From an uncultured Lachnospiraceae bacterium (GTDB taxonomy: Bacteria > Bacillota > Clostridia > Lachnospirales > Lachnospiraceae): DNA of 23,762 nucleotides. Each line of letters opens with the position of its first letter. The stretch's first letter is position 1. Positions 1 to 7,699 of this stretch are shown piece after piece. The translations under genes were made by a program, and so were the position numbers. The DNA lies in assembly GCA_958446555.1 (NCBI GenBank), contig CAUCWU010000004.1, forward strand, positions 1 to 23,762. The letters are read 5' to 3'. The notes under the pieces were generated by a model, which saw nothing but the letters and a program-made list of their open reading frames with translations, did no database searches and had not been told where the DNA came from.

Positions 1-714
1 TTTTTCAAAGCGAAAACCCTTTAAGCGAATCCTTACACCTGTTGTATCTCTCTTTAAGATTACAAGTGAAATCATTGCCGGAACTGCCTTAGCAATAACT
101 GTCGCAAGCGCTGCTCCTGCTGCTCCCCAGTGTATCACAATCATTAAAAGTGGGTCAAGTACAACATTAAGTAAAATTCCTGTCAGATTTAAAAACATCG
201 GTGACACTGTATCGCCCTGGGCTTGCCTGATTGCCGCAAAGATATTGACCATATACAAAAACGGCATATCCAAAATCACAAGGCGAAGATACACGTTAGC
301 TACTTTCGCTGTCGGTTCATCTGCTCCCAGCCAGTTTACCACAATTGGCGTAAAAAGTGCAATCATTCCTGCACAAATGACAGAAAATATCATGGCACAG
401 ACAAAAATCTGACTTGCCATCGACGTTGCCTCTTCTCTTTTACCTGCTCCGATTAGCTGCGCAATTAGCACGGCTCCTGCGACAGTCAGTCCAGAGCCAA
501 AATTTACCACAATTTGCTGTAGTGGCGATACTAGATTGATCGCTGCTAACTCATTTGTTCCAAGCTGACCAAGCCAGTAGGTATCGGTCAAGTTGTACAT
601 CGTCTGCAAGAAGCTATTGATCACAACAGGGACTGCCAGTGCAAGGATTGCTTTTCCCATGCTGCCCTTTAGGATCAGCTGAATGTTTTTCTCGGTCACT
701 CTTGCCTTTGCCAT
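1..714 (-). CDS. MATE family multidrug/cation exporter, partial (N-terminal 238 residues)
   Basis: Reading the minus strand from an ATG at 714 gives an open frame of 238 codons that runs in frame off the left edge, so the C-terminal half is missing. The start is set by a ribosome site (AAAGAAAGGT) about 11 bases upstream. The protein starts MAKARVTEKN, then shows the usual MATE opening: LAVPVVINSFLQTMYNLTD around residues 26-44, a FGSGLTVAGAVLIAQ helix and a GAGKREEA loop. Several hydrophobic helices follow. MATE proteins export drugs or metabolites from the cytoplasm in exchange for Na+ or H+; the substrate cannot be told from sequence. It lies downstream of the sugar-transport operon on the same strand, but a strong hairpin at 781-806 separates them. 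The complete MATE gene at 6287 is a different paralogue. Confidence 0.93.
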   Translation of the reverse strand, partial: MAKARVTEKNIQLILKGSMGKAILALAVPVVINSFLQTMYNLTDTYWLGQLGTNELAAINLVSPLQQIVVNFGSGLTVAGAVLIAQLIGAGKREEATSMASQIFVCAMIFSVICAGMIALFTPIVVNWLGADEPTAKVANVYLRLVILDMPFLYMVNIFAAIRQAQGDTVSPMFLNLTGILLNVVLDPLLMIVIHWGAAGAALATVIAKAVPAMISLVILKRDTTGVRIRLKGFRFEK

Positions 715-780
715 ATAAGTTGATCTACCTTTCTTTAAAAGCTTTATTGTTTAAAACAAACTCTTTTTTAATGCAAAATG

Positions 781-806
781 GCGCTGCCGCCCGAAGACGA
801 CAGCGC
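781..806 (-). terminator. Intrinsic terminator after the sugar ABC operon, UUCG tetraloop
   Basis: On the minus strand, 14 bases after the stop of the permease gene, there is an 11-bp stem (arms 796-806 and 781-791, with two or three G-U pairs) capped exactly by a UUCG tetraloop at 792-795. It is followed by a short, imperfect T-rich stretch (CATTTTG). This is the expected end of the binding protein-permease-permease transcript and insulates the downstream MATE gene. Confidence 0.75.
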
Positions 807-820
807 ACAAATATTTGTTT

Positions 821-1663
821 TTAACCCTTTACGGCACCTACGTTAACACCCTTTACGAAGTATTTCTGCAGGAACGGATACAGAATCATGAATGGCAGAA
901 TCGCGATAATGATTGCTGCACTCTTTACTGTATTCTCGGTTGCACCGCCGTTTGCCTGAGGAAGATCACTTCCCATCATGATACTTCTCAGCTTCATCTG
1001 GAAGTTGTAGAGGTTGGAATCGGTGATGTACAGCTTGTAGTTGGTGTAATCATTCCAGTAGGAAACTGCAAACATCAAACCGATGGATGCAAGTGCTGCC
1101 TTGGAAAGTGGAAGTACGACCTTAATGAAGGTTGCCATTGGTGTACATCCATCAAGTGTTGCAGCCTCGAACAAGCTCTGCGGAATACCCTCGAAGAAGT
1201 TTCTCATCAAAACGAGGTTGTAAATATTGATTGCCGGAAGTAAAACAACACCGGCAAGGTTGTTGGTCAGTCCCAAGTTCTTCATAACCAAGTAGGTCGG
1301 GATCATACCACCGCTGAAGATCATGGTGAACAGTAAGAAGTTTGCAAAGAAAGTTCTTCCCGGCATATCCCACTGAATCAGTACATAAGCACCCAGAGTG
1401 GAAAGTGCCAGACCAAGGAAGGTACCAACAAGTGTGGTTCCTACTGAGATCAAAAGCGGACGATACAGCGTCGGGTTGGACAATACACTCGCATATCCAG
1501 CCAAACCAAACTGCTTCGGCCACAGTCTCATACCATAAGCAGTCGTTAAATCAAAGGAATCTACCAATACCTTATAAATCGGAATCAGCATGATAATGGA
1601 GATCAGAATAAAAAGGATTCCATTAATCACATTAAACAGTCTAATCTTTGGACGATCTTTCAT
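821..1663 (-). CDS. Carbohydrate ABC transporter permease, LplC/YtcP type (CUT1)
   Basis: This 280-residue inner-membrane protein is the second permease subunit of a binding-protein-dependent sugar importer. It has about six hydrophobic helices. The EAA loop that docks the ATPase is visible as EAATLDG followed by KVVLPLSKAA, around residues 166-190. The C-terminus GVNVGAVKG is the typical ending of the LplC/YtcP branch of CUT1 permeases. The start has an excellent ribosome site (AAGGAGGTGG) that overlaps the stop codon of the upstream permease gene, so the two are probably translationally coupled; the gap is 15 bases. No ATPase gene is present in the operon. In this family a shared MsmX-like ATPase encoded elsewhere normally energises transport. 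The substrate is likely an oligosaccharide, possibly uronic-acid containing, but this is only inferred from nearby GH115 and CE8 genes. Confidence 0.93.
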   Translation of the reverse strand: MKDRPKIRLFNVINGILFILISIIMLIPIYKVLVDSFDLTTAYGMRLWPKQFGLAGYASVLSNPTLYRPLLISVGTTLVGTFLGLALSTLGAYVLIQWDMPGRTFFANFLLFTMIFSGGMIPTYLVMKNLGLTNNLAGVVLLPAINIYNLVLMRNFFEGIPQSLFEAATLDGCTPMATFIKVVLPLSKAALASIGLMFAVSYWNDYTNYKLYITDSNLYNFQMKLRSIMMGSDLPQANGGATENTVKSAAIIIAILPFMILYPFLQKYFVKGVNVGAVKG

Positions 1664-1678
1664 TTGTTCTCCACCTCC

Positions 1679-2653
1679 TTATACAATACCACGGCCGTTA
1701 CGAACCTTCTTACTGATATAGTTACAAATCAGAACAAGTACGCATCCGACGAGTGACTTAAATAAACCGATTGCGGTTGTATAACCATAGTTCGGGATAC
1801 CACCACTGTTGAAGGTCTGGTTGTAAACATAGGTCTGAATAACCTCGGCCTTTTCCATAACTGCATCATTCTGCAATACGAATACAGACTCGAACAGATT
1901 CAGAACCTTTGCCAGATTCAGAATGATAACGGTGATGATGGTGTTTGCCAGTGCTGGCATTGTGATGTACCACATCTTCTTCCAACGTCCTGCACCATCG
2001 ATACCTGCTGCCTCATAGACTTCCTGGCTGATACCAACCAAGGTTGCCATGATGATGATGGTCTGCCAACCGGTATCCTTCCATACGTTGATTACGAAGA
2101 AGGCTGGTGTCCACCACTTGGAGCTTCCAAGGAAGTAGATCTCGCTTCCCTTCTCAACAACACCGATAGAAGCAAGGAAAGAGTTTACAAGACCCTGACT
2201 AGATGGGGAAAGAATCAAACCGAAAACAGATGCGGTAACAACCCATGATAAGAAGTGCGGCAGATAGATAATGGTCTGTGCAACCTTCTTAAAATGAACG
2301 TTTACAATCTCATTTAAAAGTAGAGAGATTACAACTGCTGCAAATGTGTTCAAAAGCAGCTTAGAAATACTCAAAAACAGAGTATTCTTAAATGCACGCC
2401 AGAACATCGGCTTTGAAAACAGCGTCTGGAAGTTCTTAAGGCCAACCCATACTGGGTCCTTAATCAGCTTGTACTCGGTAAAGGAATACACAATACCGAA
2501 CATTGGCAGATAGTAGAATACCACTACGAAAAGAAATACAGGAAGGAACATCAGATAAAACCATCTGTACTTATATATCTGCTCTTTGAGTGGCTTCTTG
2601 TGTGATACAACAGTCCCGTCTGGGAGCGTTATTTCGTTGCTCTTTTTTGCCAT
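1679..2653 (-). CDS. Carbohydrate ABC transporter permease, LplB type (CUT1)
   Basis: This 324-residue protein is the first permease of the same importer. A cytoplasmic N-terminal tail of about 30 residues (MAKKSNEITLPDG, then a KEQIYKYRW stretch) precedes the first membrane helix WFYLMFLPVFLFVVVFYYLP, which is characteristic of LplB-like proteins. The EAA loop appears as EAAGIDGAGRWKKM with ITMPALANT after it, around residues 214-238. The ribosome site AAAAGGAGA lies six bases before the ATG. It is separated from the upstream binding protein gene by 174 bases that contain two hairpins, and from the downstream permease by 15 bases. Confidence 0.93.
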   Translation of the reverse strand: MAKKSNEITLPDGTVVSHKKPLKEQIYKYRWFYLMFLPVFLFVVVFYYLPMFGIVYSFTEYKLIKDPVWVGLKNFQTLFSKPMFWRAFKNTLFLSISKLLLNTFAAVVISLLLNEIVNVHFKKVAQTIIYLPHFLSWVVTASVFGLILSPSSQGLVNSFLASIGVVEKGSEIYFLGSSKWWTPAFFVINVWKDTGWQTIIIMATLVGISQEVYEAAGIDGAGRWKKMWYITMPALANTIITVIILNLAKVLNLFESVFVLQNDAVMEKAEVIQTYVYNQTFNSGGIPNYGYTTAIGLFKSLVGCVLVLICNYISKKVRNGRGIV

Positions 2654-2717
2654 CGCATTCTCCTTTTGTTTTTTTAAGTAAATTTATTTGTAATAAAAAC
2701 AAACGGCAACAAAACGA

Positions 2718-2754
2718 CTGCAGAGAGAACCAATTTTTATGTGCCTCTCTGCAG
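2718..2754 (-). terminator. Hairpin in the binding protein-permease gap; partial terminator or mRNA stabiliser
   Basis: A perfect 10-bp stem (CTGCAGAGAG at 2718-2727 against CTCTCTGCAG at 2745-2754) encloses a 17-base loop. On the minus strand it is followed by a T-rich but interrupted stretch (TCGTTTTGTTG). Since the permease genes downstream have no other obvious promoter, it probably works as a leaky terminator or as a 3' stabiliser that keeps binding-protein mRNA in excess. The role is inferred; the stem is seen directly. Confidence 0.6.
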
Positions 2755-2782
2755 CCATCCGTCTGTCATACAAATCAATTGT

Positions 2783-2812
2783 CCTGCATTCCCGTAACCC
2801 TACGGGTACAGG
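2783..2812 (-). other. Second hairpin directly behind the binding protein gene
   Basis: The arms CCCGTA (2791-2796) and TACGGG (2801-2806) enclose the four-base loop ACCC. The stem is extended beyond a small internal loop by CCTG (2783-2786) and CAGG (2809-2812). It starts about 16 bases past the binding protein stop codon and has no T-run, which fits protection of the upstream mRNA from 3' exonucleases better than termination. Confidence 0.45.
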
Positions 2813-2827
2813 TCAGTGTCGGACCGA

Positions 2828-4321
2828 TTAGTTGTTCAGAGAATCAACAATCTTCTGAGACCAGTCGTTTCCGCCCTGCTCATCGAAATACTTCATACCA
2901 TCTTCAACGCTCATGCCCTGGGTAACAACCTTAGCGATTACCTCGTTCTTAAGCGTTGTCAGGTCACCGTTGTACTCTGCCATCTCATCAGTAGAAACGA
3001 TCAGCTGAGCCATCTTGCTGTGCTCCTGGAAAGTCTCTGCAGAAACCTTAGCCTCTTCTGCTACTGCCTCTGCCTTCGGATCGTTCTCAAGCGGAGCGAT
3101 TGCAAGCATCGGATCGATGTGGTTCTTTGTATAAACAGTTCCCTCTTTCTCCATGTTCTCTAACATGTGGAACTGGCCTTCCTCATAGGTAACGCCGCAA
3201 ACTTCTTCTGCTGCTGTTGACCAGTGAGTGCCTTCTACACCGTATGTCCATAAGAACTGCATATCGCCACCATCAAGCATGGACTCGATGAAGTACTTGA
3301 ATACGCCTTCCGGATTCTCACAAGCCTCTGTGATACACCATGCCGGTGCAACACGCTCTGTATAAGCTCCAAGCTCCTCGATCGGCGGGATTGCTACTAA
3401 CTCGCTGTCGATGTTGTTTGCCTCAAGATTGGTCTTTAAGTTGGTTGCCCAAGTACCTGCCCAGTAAGTGAATACACCAAACTTGTCCTCATAGAACTTG
3501 GTACGGCAATCGGAAGTTGCATTGGTCAGAGACTCCTTGTCAATGTAACCAGCCTCGTATGCAGACTTTAATCTCTCTAAAGCATCCTTCATGGAATCCT
3601 CAGTGAAACCATCTACCCACTGACCGTCATCGTTCTTGTAGAAGCTCGGGTAAGCATCCTGATAGAACTCTGGCAGATAGTTGGTGTATGGAGCCTCAGT
3701 TCCGATCAGACCTGCGGAAGATACACCATATGTATCGCCATCAACACCGTTTCCATCCGGGTCGCCGGTGGTGAATGCCTCAAGCATTGCCAGATACTCA
3801 TCATAAGTAGTCGGAACCTCTAAGCCACAGTTGTCTAACCAAGCCTTCTTTACATAAGTGATACAACCATTTCCTCTTGCAGGAGAGATTCCATACAGAG
3901 AACCGTCGATTTTTAAACCGTCGATAACGCTCTGATCGGTAACGCGATCCTTAAGCTCGGAATTCTCGTATGCATCTGTCATATCCCACAGAACGCCCTC
4001 AGCTGCGTAGCTTGCGTAGTAAGTGGATCCTAACAAAACAACATCCGGCCAATCGCCACCTGCGATGGTCTGGCCTAATACATCATAGTACTGAGAATGG
4101 TCTGGCTGAATGATCTCAAGCTCAATACCGGTAAGTTCTTCCCATCTTGCCTTGAACTCTGCCTGTCCGTTCTCCTGTGTGAAAACGGTTCCATCAACCA
4201 TCATTGTAATCTTCTCAGGCTTCTCTACCTCATCTGCCATTGCAGCTACCGGTGCCATGCCCATAGAAGTCAGTACCATTGCAGCGCTTGATGCCAAAGC
4301 CATCAATTTTCTCTTCTCCAT
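2828..4321 (-). CDS. Extracellular sugar-binding protein of the CUT1 importer (family 1 solute-binding protein, LplA/YtcQ-like)
   Basis: This 497-residue protein binds the sugar outside the membrane and delivers it to the two permeases encoded just downstream. A signal peptide spans about residues 1-29: charged MEKRK, a hydrophobic core, then VAAMA|DEVEK as a likely signal peptidase I site. The mature part has the layout of family 1 binding proteins, for example WEELTGIELEIIQPDHSQYYDVL near the N-terminus. The start is fixed by the ribosome site AAGGAGG seven bases upstream. Oddly, there is no cysteine near the signal peptide, so the lipobox that normally anchors such proteins in Gram-positive bacteria is absent. 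Length and domain layout are otherwise normal. Expression likely starts from the promoter at 4377-4405. Confidence 0.92.
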   Translation of the reverse strand: MEKRKLMALASSAAMVLTSMGMAPVAAMADEVEKPEKITMMVDGTVFTQENGQAEFKARWEELTGIELEIIQPDHSQYYDVLGQTIAGGDWPDVVLLGSTYYASYAAEGVLWDMTDAYENSELKDRVTDQSVIDGLKIDGSLYGISPARGNGCITYVKKAWLDNCGLEVPTTYDEYLAMLEAFTTGDPDGNGVDGDTYGVSSAGLIGTEAPYTNYLPEFYQDAYPSFYKNDDGQWVDGFTEDSMKDALERLKSAYEAGYIDKESLTNATSDCRTKFYEDKFGVFTYWAGTWATNLKTNLEANNIDSELVAIPPIEELGAYTERVAPAWCITEACENPEGVFKYFIESMLDGGDMQFLWTYGVEGTHWSTAAEEVCGVTYEEGQFHMLENMEKEGTVYTKNHIDPMLAIAPLENDPKAEAVAEEAKVSAETFQEHSKMAQLIVSTDEMAEYNGDLTTLKNEVIAKVVTQGMSVEDGMKYFDEQGGNDWSQKIVDSLNN

Positions 4322-4376
4322 TTAAAATCCTCCTTGAATTGTGTCTCTGTTGTGTGTAACAACGTCCTTAGATGTT

Positions 4377-4405
4377 ATTCTACTACTTAAACGATAAAAA
4401 TACAA
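4377..4405 (-). promoter_or_regulatory. Candidate sigma-A promoter of the sugar ABC operon
   Basis: On the minus strand, TTGTAT (4400-4405) and TAGAAT (4377-4382) are separated by exactly 17 bases. The predicted start near 4370 gives a leader of about 50 bases before the binding protein ATG. The -35 box is only a 4 of 6 match, so an activator may be needed; no regulator gene for the operon is in the window. Confidence 0.45.
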
Positions 4406-4495
4406 GCTTTTTTTGAATTTTTACTAATAAACCATTTTTTCTCAAATGTGTTTCCGTCATTTTTGAAAAATTTCTTTGTTTTTTTCGTGTCCGTG

Positions 4496-4517
4496 GATTG
4501 ACACTTTTTTGTCAATC
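4496..4517. promoter_or_regulatory. Perfect inverted repeat over the hydrolase -35 box; candidate operator
   Basis: GATTGACA at 4496-4503 and TGTCAATC at 4510-4517 form a perfect 8-bp dyad around six bases (CTTTTT). The left arm contains the whole -35 hexamer TTGACA and the right arm lies in the promoter spacer, so a dimeric protein bound here would block RNA polymerase. The dyad is read directly; the operator role is inferred, and the regulator is unknown. Confidence 0.5.
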
Positions 4518-4526
4518 AGTTATACT
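4498..4526 (+). promoter_or_regulatory. Strong sigma-A promoter of the beta-lactamase-type hydrolase gene
   Basis: TTGACA (4498-4503) and TATACT (4521-4526) are spaced by 17 bases, matching the consensus at 11 of 12 positions. The predicted start near 4533 gives a 25-base leader containing GGAGG at 4540-4544. It faces away from the sugar operon promoter. Confidence 0.8.
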
Positions 4527-4557
4527 GAACGAAAAAGATGGAGGAATTTTGTGAATT

Positions 4558-6210
4558 ATGAATACAATTTTAGCTACCTCTTTTCCGGAGGAAAAAGGAC
4601 TATCTCGTTTCTGTATTATAAACGCACTAAAAGAAATCGATCAAAAGGGCATTTCGATGCACAGTTTTCTAATGTGGAAGGATGGAAACCTAATCACAGA
4701 AGGCTATTATGCCCCGATTAGACAGACTGATCTTCATCGAATGTTTTCTGTCACAAAAAGCTTTGTCAGCATCGCAATCGGTCTGTTACAGGAGGAAGGA
4801 CGACTCTCTATTAATGATCCAATTGTCAAATTTTTCCCTGAGTATGTTCCCGATCCAAAGCTCGCTCATCCATGGCTTCGTCAGATGACGATTCGCAATA
4901 TGCTGTCAATGCGAAGCTGTCACGCGACAACCACCTATGATAAGTTCAGCTCAAAGACCGACTGGGTAGAAAGCTTTTTTACGGTGCCGCCAACCCATAA
5001 GCCAGGCACGGTCTTTCACTATGACACCTCTTCCACCCACACTCTGTGTGCTCTTGTCGAAAAGCTCACTGGTATGAAGCTTCTCGATTATCTAAGAAGC
5101 AAAGTGCTAGACGAGATCGGCTTTTCAAAAGAGGCTTATTGTCTGACAGATGGCTTTGGTGTCAGTATGGGCGGCTCTGGACTGATGGCAACCTCACGCG
5201 ACCTGATGCTGTTTGCTCTTTTGATATTAAATAATGGAAAGTTAAATGGAAAACAATATATCCCTGCCGATTATATCAAAGAGGCAACGTCATTCCAGAC
5301 GGCAACCTGCGTCACCGGCCCGGTTCCTGCTGAAAGCAAAGGATACGGCTGGCAGTTTTGGGTCGGAGAACACGACTCTGTCCTTTGCTATGGCATGGGC
5401 GGTCAGCTTGCGATTCTCCTTCCAAAATGGAATACAGCAATCGTAACAACAGCCGACACACAAGGCTATCAGGGTGGCAATCAAGTGATCTACGATGCGA
5501 TCTTTCGCCATATCTTGCCAGAGTTGGAAAAGAAAAAGGTGCCATGGACACCAACTGACAAAGAAAAATCTGAGTATCAAAGCTTTATCAAAAGCTTGTG
5601 CATTCGCCCGTTGAACAACTCTACTGAAAAAGTCAATGACATAAATAGGATTTTTTCGGAAAGTTTTAGGCAGATTATGTCAAGTTTTGCAGGGACATAT
5701 GTAATAGAGAAGAATATCGACTCAGAAAATACAGGAAAGAAAAATAGTATTACCGCAAATAGTCTCTGGGAGCAAATTTCATTTGAATTCAACACCTTAG
5801 GATCGGGGACAGGGCAAGTAACTTTTAAATCCACTCAGCCATCAAAGACAGAGCAAGTAACTTTTAAATTCACTCAGCCATCGGGGACAGGGCAAATGGC
5901 ACTAAAGTGTCACATTCCCCCGTCCCCACTGGCTTCGGGCACACTCACAATGACCACCCATATGGGAAATCGCGCCGACGAACCCGTTCCAGTCTCCATG
6001 CGCTATGCAGCCAGTGCCACATGGCTCGACCAAAATAGTCTGTATATTCTTGTGCATCTTCTAGACACCAGTGTCGGCAAGATTCATATCCAAGCCGTAT
6101 TCGGAGAGTCAGACGTGACCGTATTTTTAAGGAAGCAAGAAGAGACACTTTTCGGGGAGTTTTCTGGACACTTATACGGTATAAGAATGTCTAAATTTAA
6201 TCAAATTTAA
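4558..6210 (+). CDS. Serine hydrolase of the beta-lactamase/CubicO (class C penicillin-binding protein-like) family
   Basis: The 550-residue protein has an N-terminal serine hydrolase domain over about residues 10-325. The nucleophile motif SxxK is S64-V-T-K67 in RMFSVTKSF, the second motif is Y155-D-T in FHYDTSSTH, and the third region is YGMGGQ around 278-283. GYGWQFW around 262-268 is also typical of the group. Such enzymes are esterases, D-amino-acid peptidases or beta-lactamase-like proteins; the substrate is unknown. No signal peptide is visible, so it is probably cytoplasmic. A C-terminal extension (about 340-550) is not recognised and includes a low-complexity linker of 13-residue repeats (about 416-455). 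The ATG at 4558 is 13 bases from GGAGG, which is long; an out-of-frame GTG at 4551 is better spaced. It is probably co-oriented with, but not strictly coupled to, the MATE gene 76 bases downstream. Confidence 0.88.
   Translation: MNTILATSFPEEKGLSRFCIINALKEIDQKGISMHSFLMWKDGNLITEGYYAPIRQTDLHRMFSVTKSFVSIAIGLLQEEGRLSINDPIVKFFPEYVPDPKLAHPWLRQMTIRNMLSMRSCHATTTYDKFSSKTDWVESFFTVPPTHKPGTVFHYDTSSTHTLCALVEKLTGMKLLDYLRSKVLDEIGFSKEAYCLTDGFGVSMGGSGLMATSRDLMLFALLILNNGKLNGKQYIPADYIKEATSFQTATCVTGPVPAESKGYGWQFWVGEHDSVLCYGMGGQLAILLPKWNTAIVTTADTQGYQGGNQVIYDAIFRHILPELEKKKVPWTPTDKEKSEYQSFIKSLCIRPLNNSTEKVNDINRIFSESFRQIMSSFAGTYVIEKNIDSENTGKKNSITANSLWEQISFEFNTLGSGTGQVTFKSTQPSKTEQVTFKFTQPSGTGQMALKCHIPPSPLASGTLTMTTHMGNRADEPVPVSMRYAASATWLDQNSLYILVHLLDTSVGKIHIQAVFGESDVTVFLRKQEETLFGEFSGHLYGIRMSKFNQI
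5802..5918 (+). repeat. Three 39-bp tandem repeats inside the hydrolase gene (13-residue repeats)
   Basis: Units begin at 5802, 5841 and 5880. The first two are nearly identical over all 39 bases. The third matches in its first third (ATCGGGGACAGGGCAA) and then diverges. They encode TGQVTFKSTQPSK, TEQVTFKFTQPSG and TGQMALKCHIPPS. The period is a multiple of three, so the frame is kept. The block lies in the linker between the hydrolase domain and the C-terminal region and looks like recent slippage or duplication. Confidence 0.85.
5883..5927. repeat. REP-like palindrome within the hydrolase coding sequence
   Basis: GGGGACAGGG (5883-5892) pairs with CCCCGTCCCC (5918-5927), with one G-U-type mismatch, across a 25-base loop that contains the phrase GGCACTAAAGTGTCAC. 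From memory, similar GGGGAC...CACTTTAGTGCC...GTCCCC palindromes occur as dispersed REP-like units in clostridial genomes and are linked to REP-associated tyrosine transposases. That comparison is recalled, not computed here. Confidence 0.5.
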
Positions 6211-6224
6211 TCGAAAATACTCCA

Positions 6225-6253
6225 TTTACAATGCCCTTTTCCCATGCTAAAAA
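6225..6253 (+). promoter_or_regulatory. Weak candidate promoter of the MATE gene
   Basis: TTTACA (6225-6230) and TAAAAA (6248-6253) are 17 bases apart in the 76-base gap between the hydrolase and MATE genes. The -10 box is a 4 of 6 match. No convincing terminator separates the two genes, so read-through from the hydrolase promoter is an alternative. Confidence 0.3.
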
Positions 6254-6286
6254 AAAGGCAGAAAAAAGGAAACGGAGGGAACTTTT

Positions 6287-7642
6287 ATGAAGCCTTCATC
6301 TAGTGCTGCCGATATGACAAAGGGCAGCCCAGTCAGACTCATTCTGACCTTCTCTATCCCACTGATCATCGGCAATATCTTCCAGCAATTCTACAACATG
6401 GTCGATTCGATTGTCGTGGGAAATTTTGTGGGTGCCAATGCACTTGGCGCTGTCGGTGCTTGCGGCTCACTAAACTGGTTGTTTTTCTCACTCTCATCTG
6501 GCCTTGGTGTTGGAATCGGCGTCATTGTCTCGCAATTTTATGGAGCGAAACGATTCGATAAAGTCAGTGAGACAATTGCAAACTCGTTCTATGTACTGAT
6601 CTCATCGGCACTTGTTGTCAGCATTTTGTGCTTCTTGATTGCCCCGGCTGCTTTAAGACTTTTAAAGACACCAGATGACATCATAGACGATTCGATCACC
6701 TATATGAGAACCACCTGCCTAGGTATCGTCGCAATCTCTCTCTACAATGGTGTTTCATCGATTCTTCGAGCACTTGGCGACTCGAAAACACCTCTGTATT
6801 TTCTGATTCTGTCGAGCATTTGCAATGTGCTTTTGGATCTCTTGTTTGTTATTAGCTTTGGCTGGGGCGTGTTTGGTGTTGCCTTTGCGACGATTCTTTC
6901 TCAAGCCTTATCAGCTGTTGTCAGTTTGTTCTATGCATTCAAGAAAATCTCTTATTTCCATCTGACAAGAGAACAGCTCAAGCCAAATGCCTCGATTATC
7001 AAAAATTCCTACCGACTTGGTGTTCCGATTGCCCTGCAAAGTAGCATGATCGCTGTCTCCTGCGTATTCTTGCAGTCGATTGTCAACAGCTTTGGCTCCA
7101 CAGTTGTCTCTGCCTACACAATCACAAACCGAATCGAGCAGCTGATCAATCAGCCTTACAACTCTCTTGGAACTGCACTCACCACCTATGCTGGTCAAAA
7201 CATTGGTGCTGGGGATACCGACAGAGTGAAACTTGGCTTCAAAAAATCAATTGTGATTGTCGCTGTATTCAGTGCAATCATGATTCCGGTCACTTTTATT
7301 TTTGGAAAAAATATCGCCGGTCTCTTTGTAAAAGAAACCGACGTCATTACTCTAGGTGCTTCTGCTCTTAAAATCACCAGTGTATGCTATTTCTTCCTTG
7401 GCATGATCTACATTCCAAGAGGTATTTTAAACGGATGTGGAGATGCCGGATTTGCGATGATCAATGGTCTGACTGAGGTTCTCTGCCGTCTGGTATATGC
7501 CTCTATTCTGACAAAAATTCCAAAGATTGGCTACTGGGGCATCTGGATGACAACTGGACTCACTTGGCTGACTGTCTCAATCGTCTGCCTGATTCGATAC
7601 GCGTCCGGAAAATGGAAACAGAAGGCGATTCGGACAAATTAA
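6287..7642 (+). CDS. MATE family multidrug/cation exporter, complete
   Basis: This 451-residue membrane protein has about twelve hydrophobic helices in two similar halves, as expected for MATE exporters, which expel drugs or metabolites using Na+ or H+ gradients. The N-terminus reads MTKGSPVRLILTFSIPLIIGN and is followed by FQQFYNMVDSIVVGNFVG, the family signature of the first helices. LGTALTTYAGQNIGAG around residues 290-310 is the matching signature of the second half. The full length is standard. The start has a strong ribosome site (GGAGGG at 6274-6279, seven bases spacing). It converges with the peptide ABC operon; only 27 bases separate the two stop codons. The substrate cannot be deduced. 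It shares architecture with the partial MATE at 1-714 but is clearly a separate subfamily member. Confidence 0.95.
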   Translation: MKPSSSAADMTKGSPVRLILTFSIPLIIGNIFQQFYNMVDSIVVGNFVGANALGAVGACGSLNWLFFSLSSGLGVGIGVIVSQFYGAKRFDKVSETIANSFYVLISSALVVSILCFLIAPAALRLLKTPDDIIDDSITYMRTTCLGIVAISLYNGVSSILRALGDSKTPLYFLILSSICNVLLDLLFVISFGWGVFGVAFATILSQALSAVVSLFYAFKKISYFHLTREQLKPNASIIKNSYRLGVPIALQSSMIAVSCVFLQSIVNSFGSTVVSAYTITNRIEQLINQPYNSLGTALTTYAGQNIGAGDTDRVKLGFKKSIVIVAVFSAIMIPVTFIFGKNIAGLFVKETDVITLGASALKITSVCYFFLGMIYIPRGILNGCGDAGFAMINGLTEVLCRLVYASILTKIPKIGYWGIWMTTGLTWLTVSIVCLIRYASGKWKQKAIRTN

Positions 7643-7649
7643 AACTCTG

Positions 7650-7699
7650 AATACCTACGAATTGCTCCGTTACTTCGTAACTTTTCGACTCTGGTATTC
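7650..7699. terminator. Possible bidirectional terminator between convergent MATE and peptide ABC genes
   Basis: Outer arms GAATACC (7650-7656) and GGTATTC (7693-7699) are perfect complements. Inside them GTTAC-TTC-GTAAC forms a smaller hairpin followed on the plus strand by CTTTTCG. Part of the structure lies inside the 3' end of the ATPase gene. T-runs are weak on both strands, so termination efficiency is uncertain. Confidence 0.4.

Noticed and set aside
815..1243. 142-codon plus-strand frame opposite the LplC-type permease
   Set aside because: It mirrors the coding region of a clear permease and has no recognisable domain or ribosome site.
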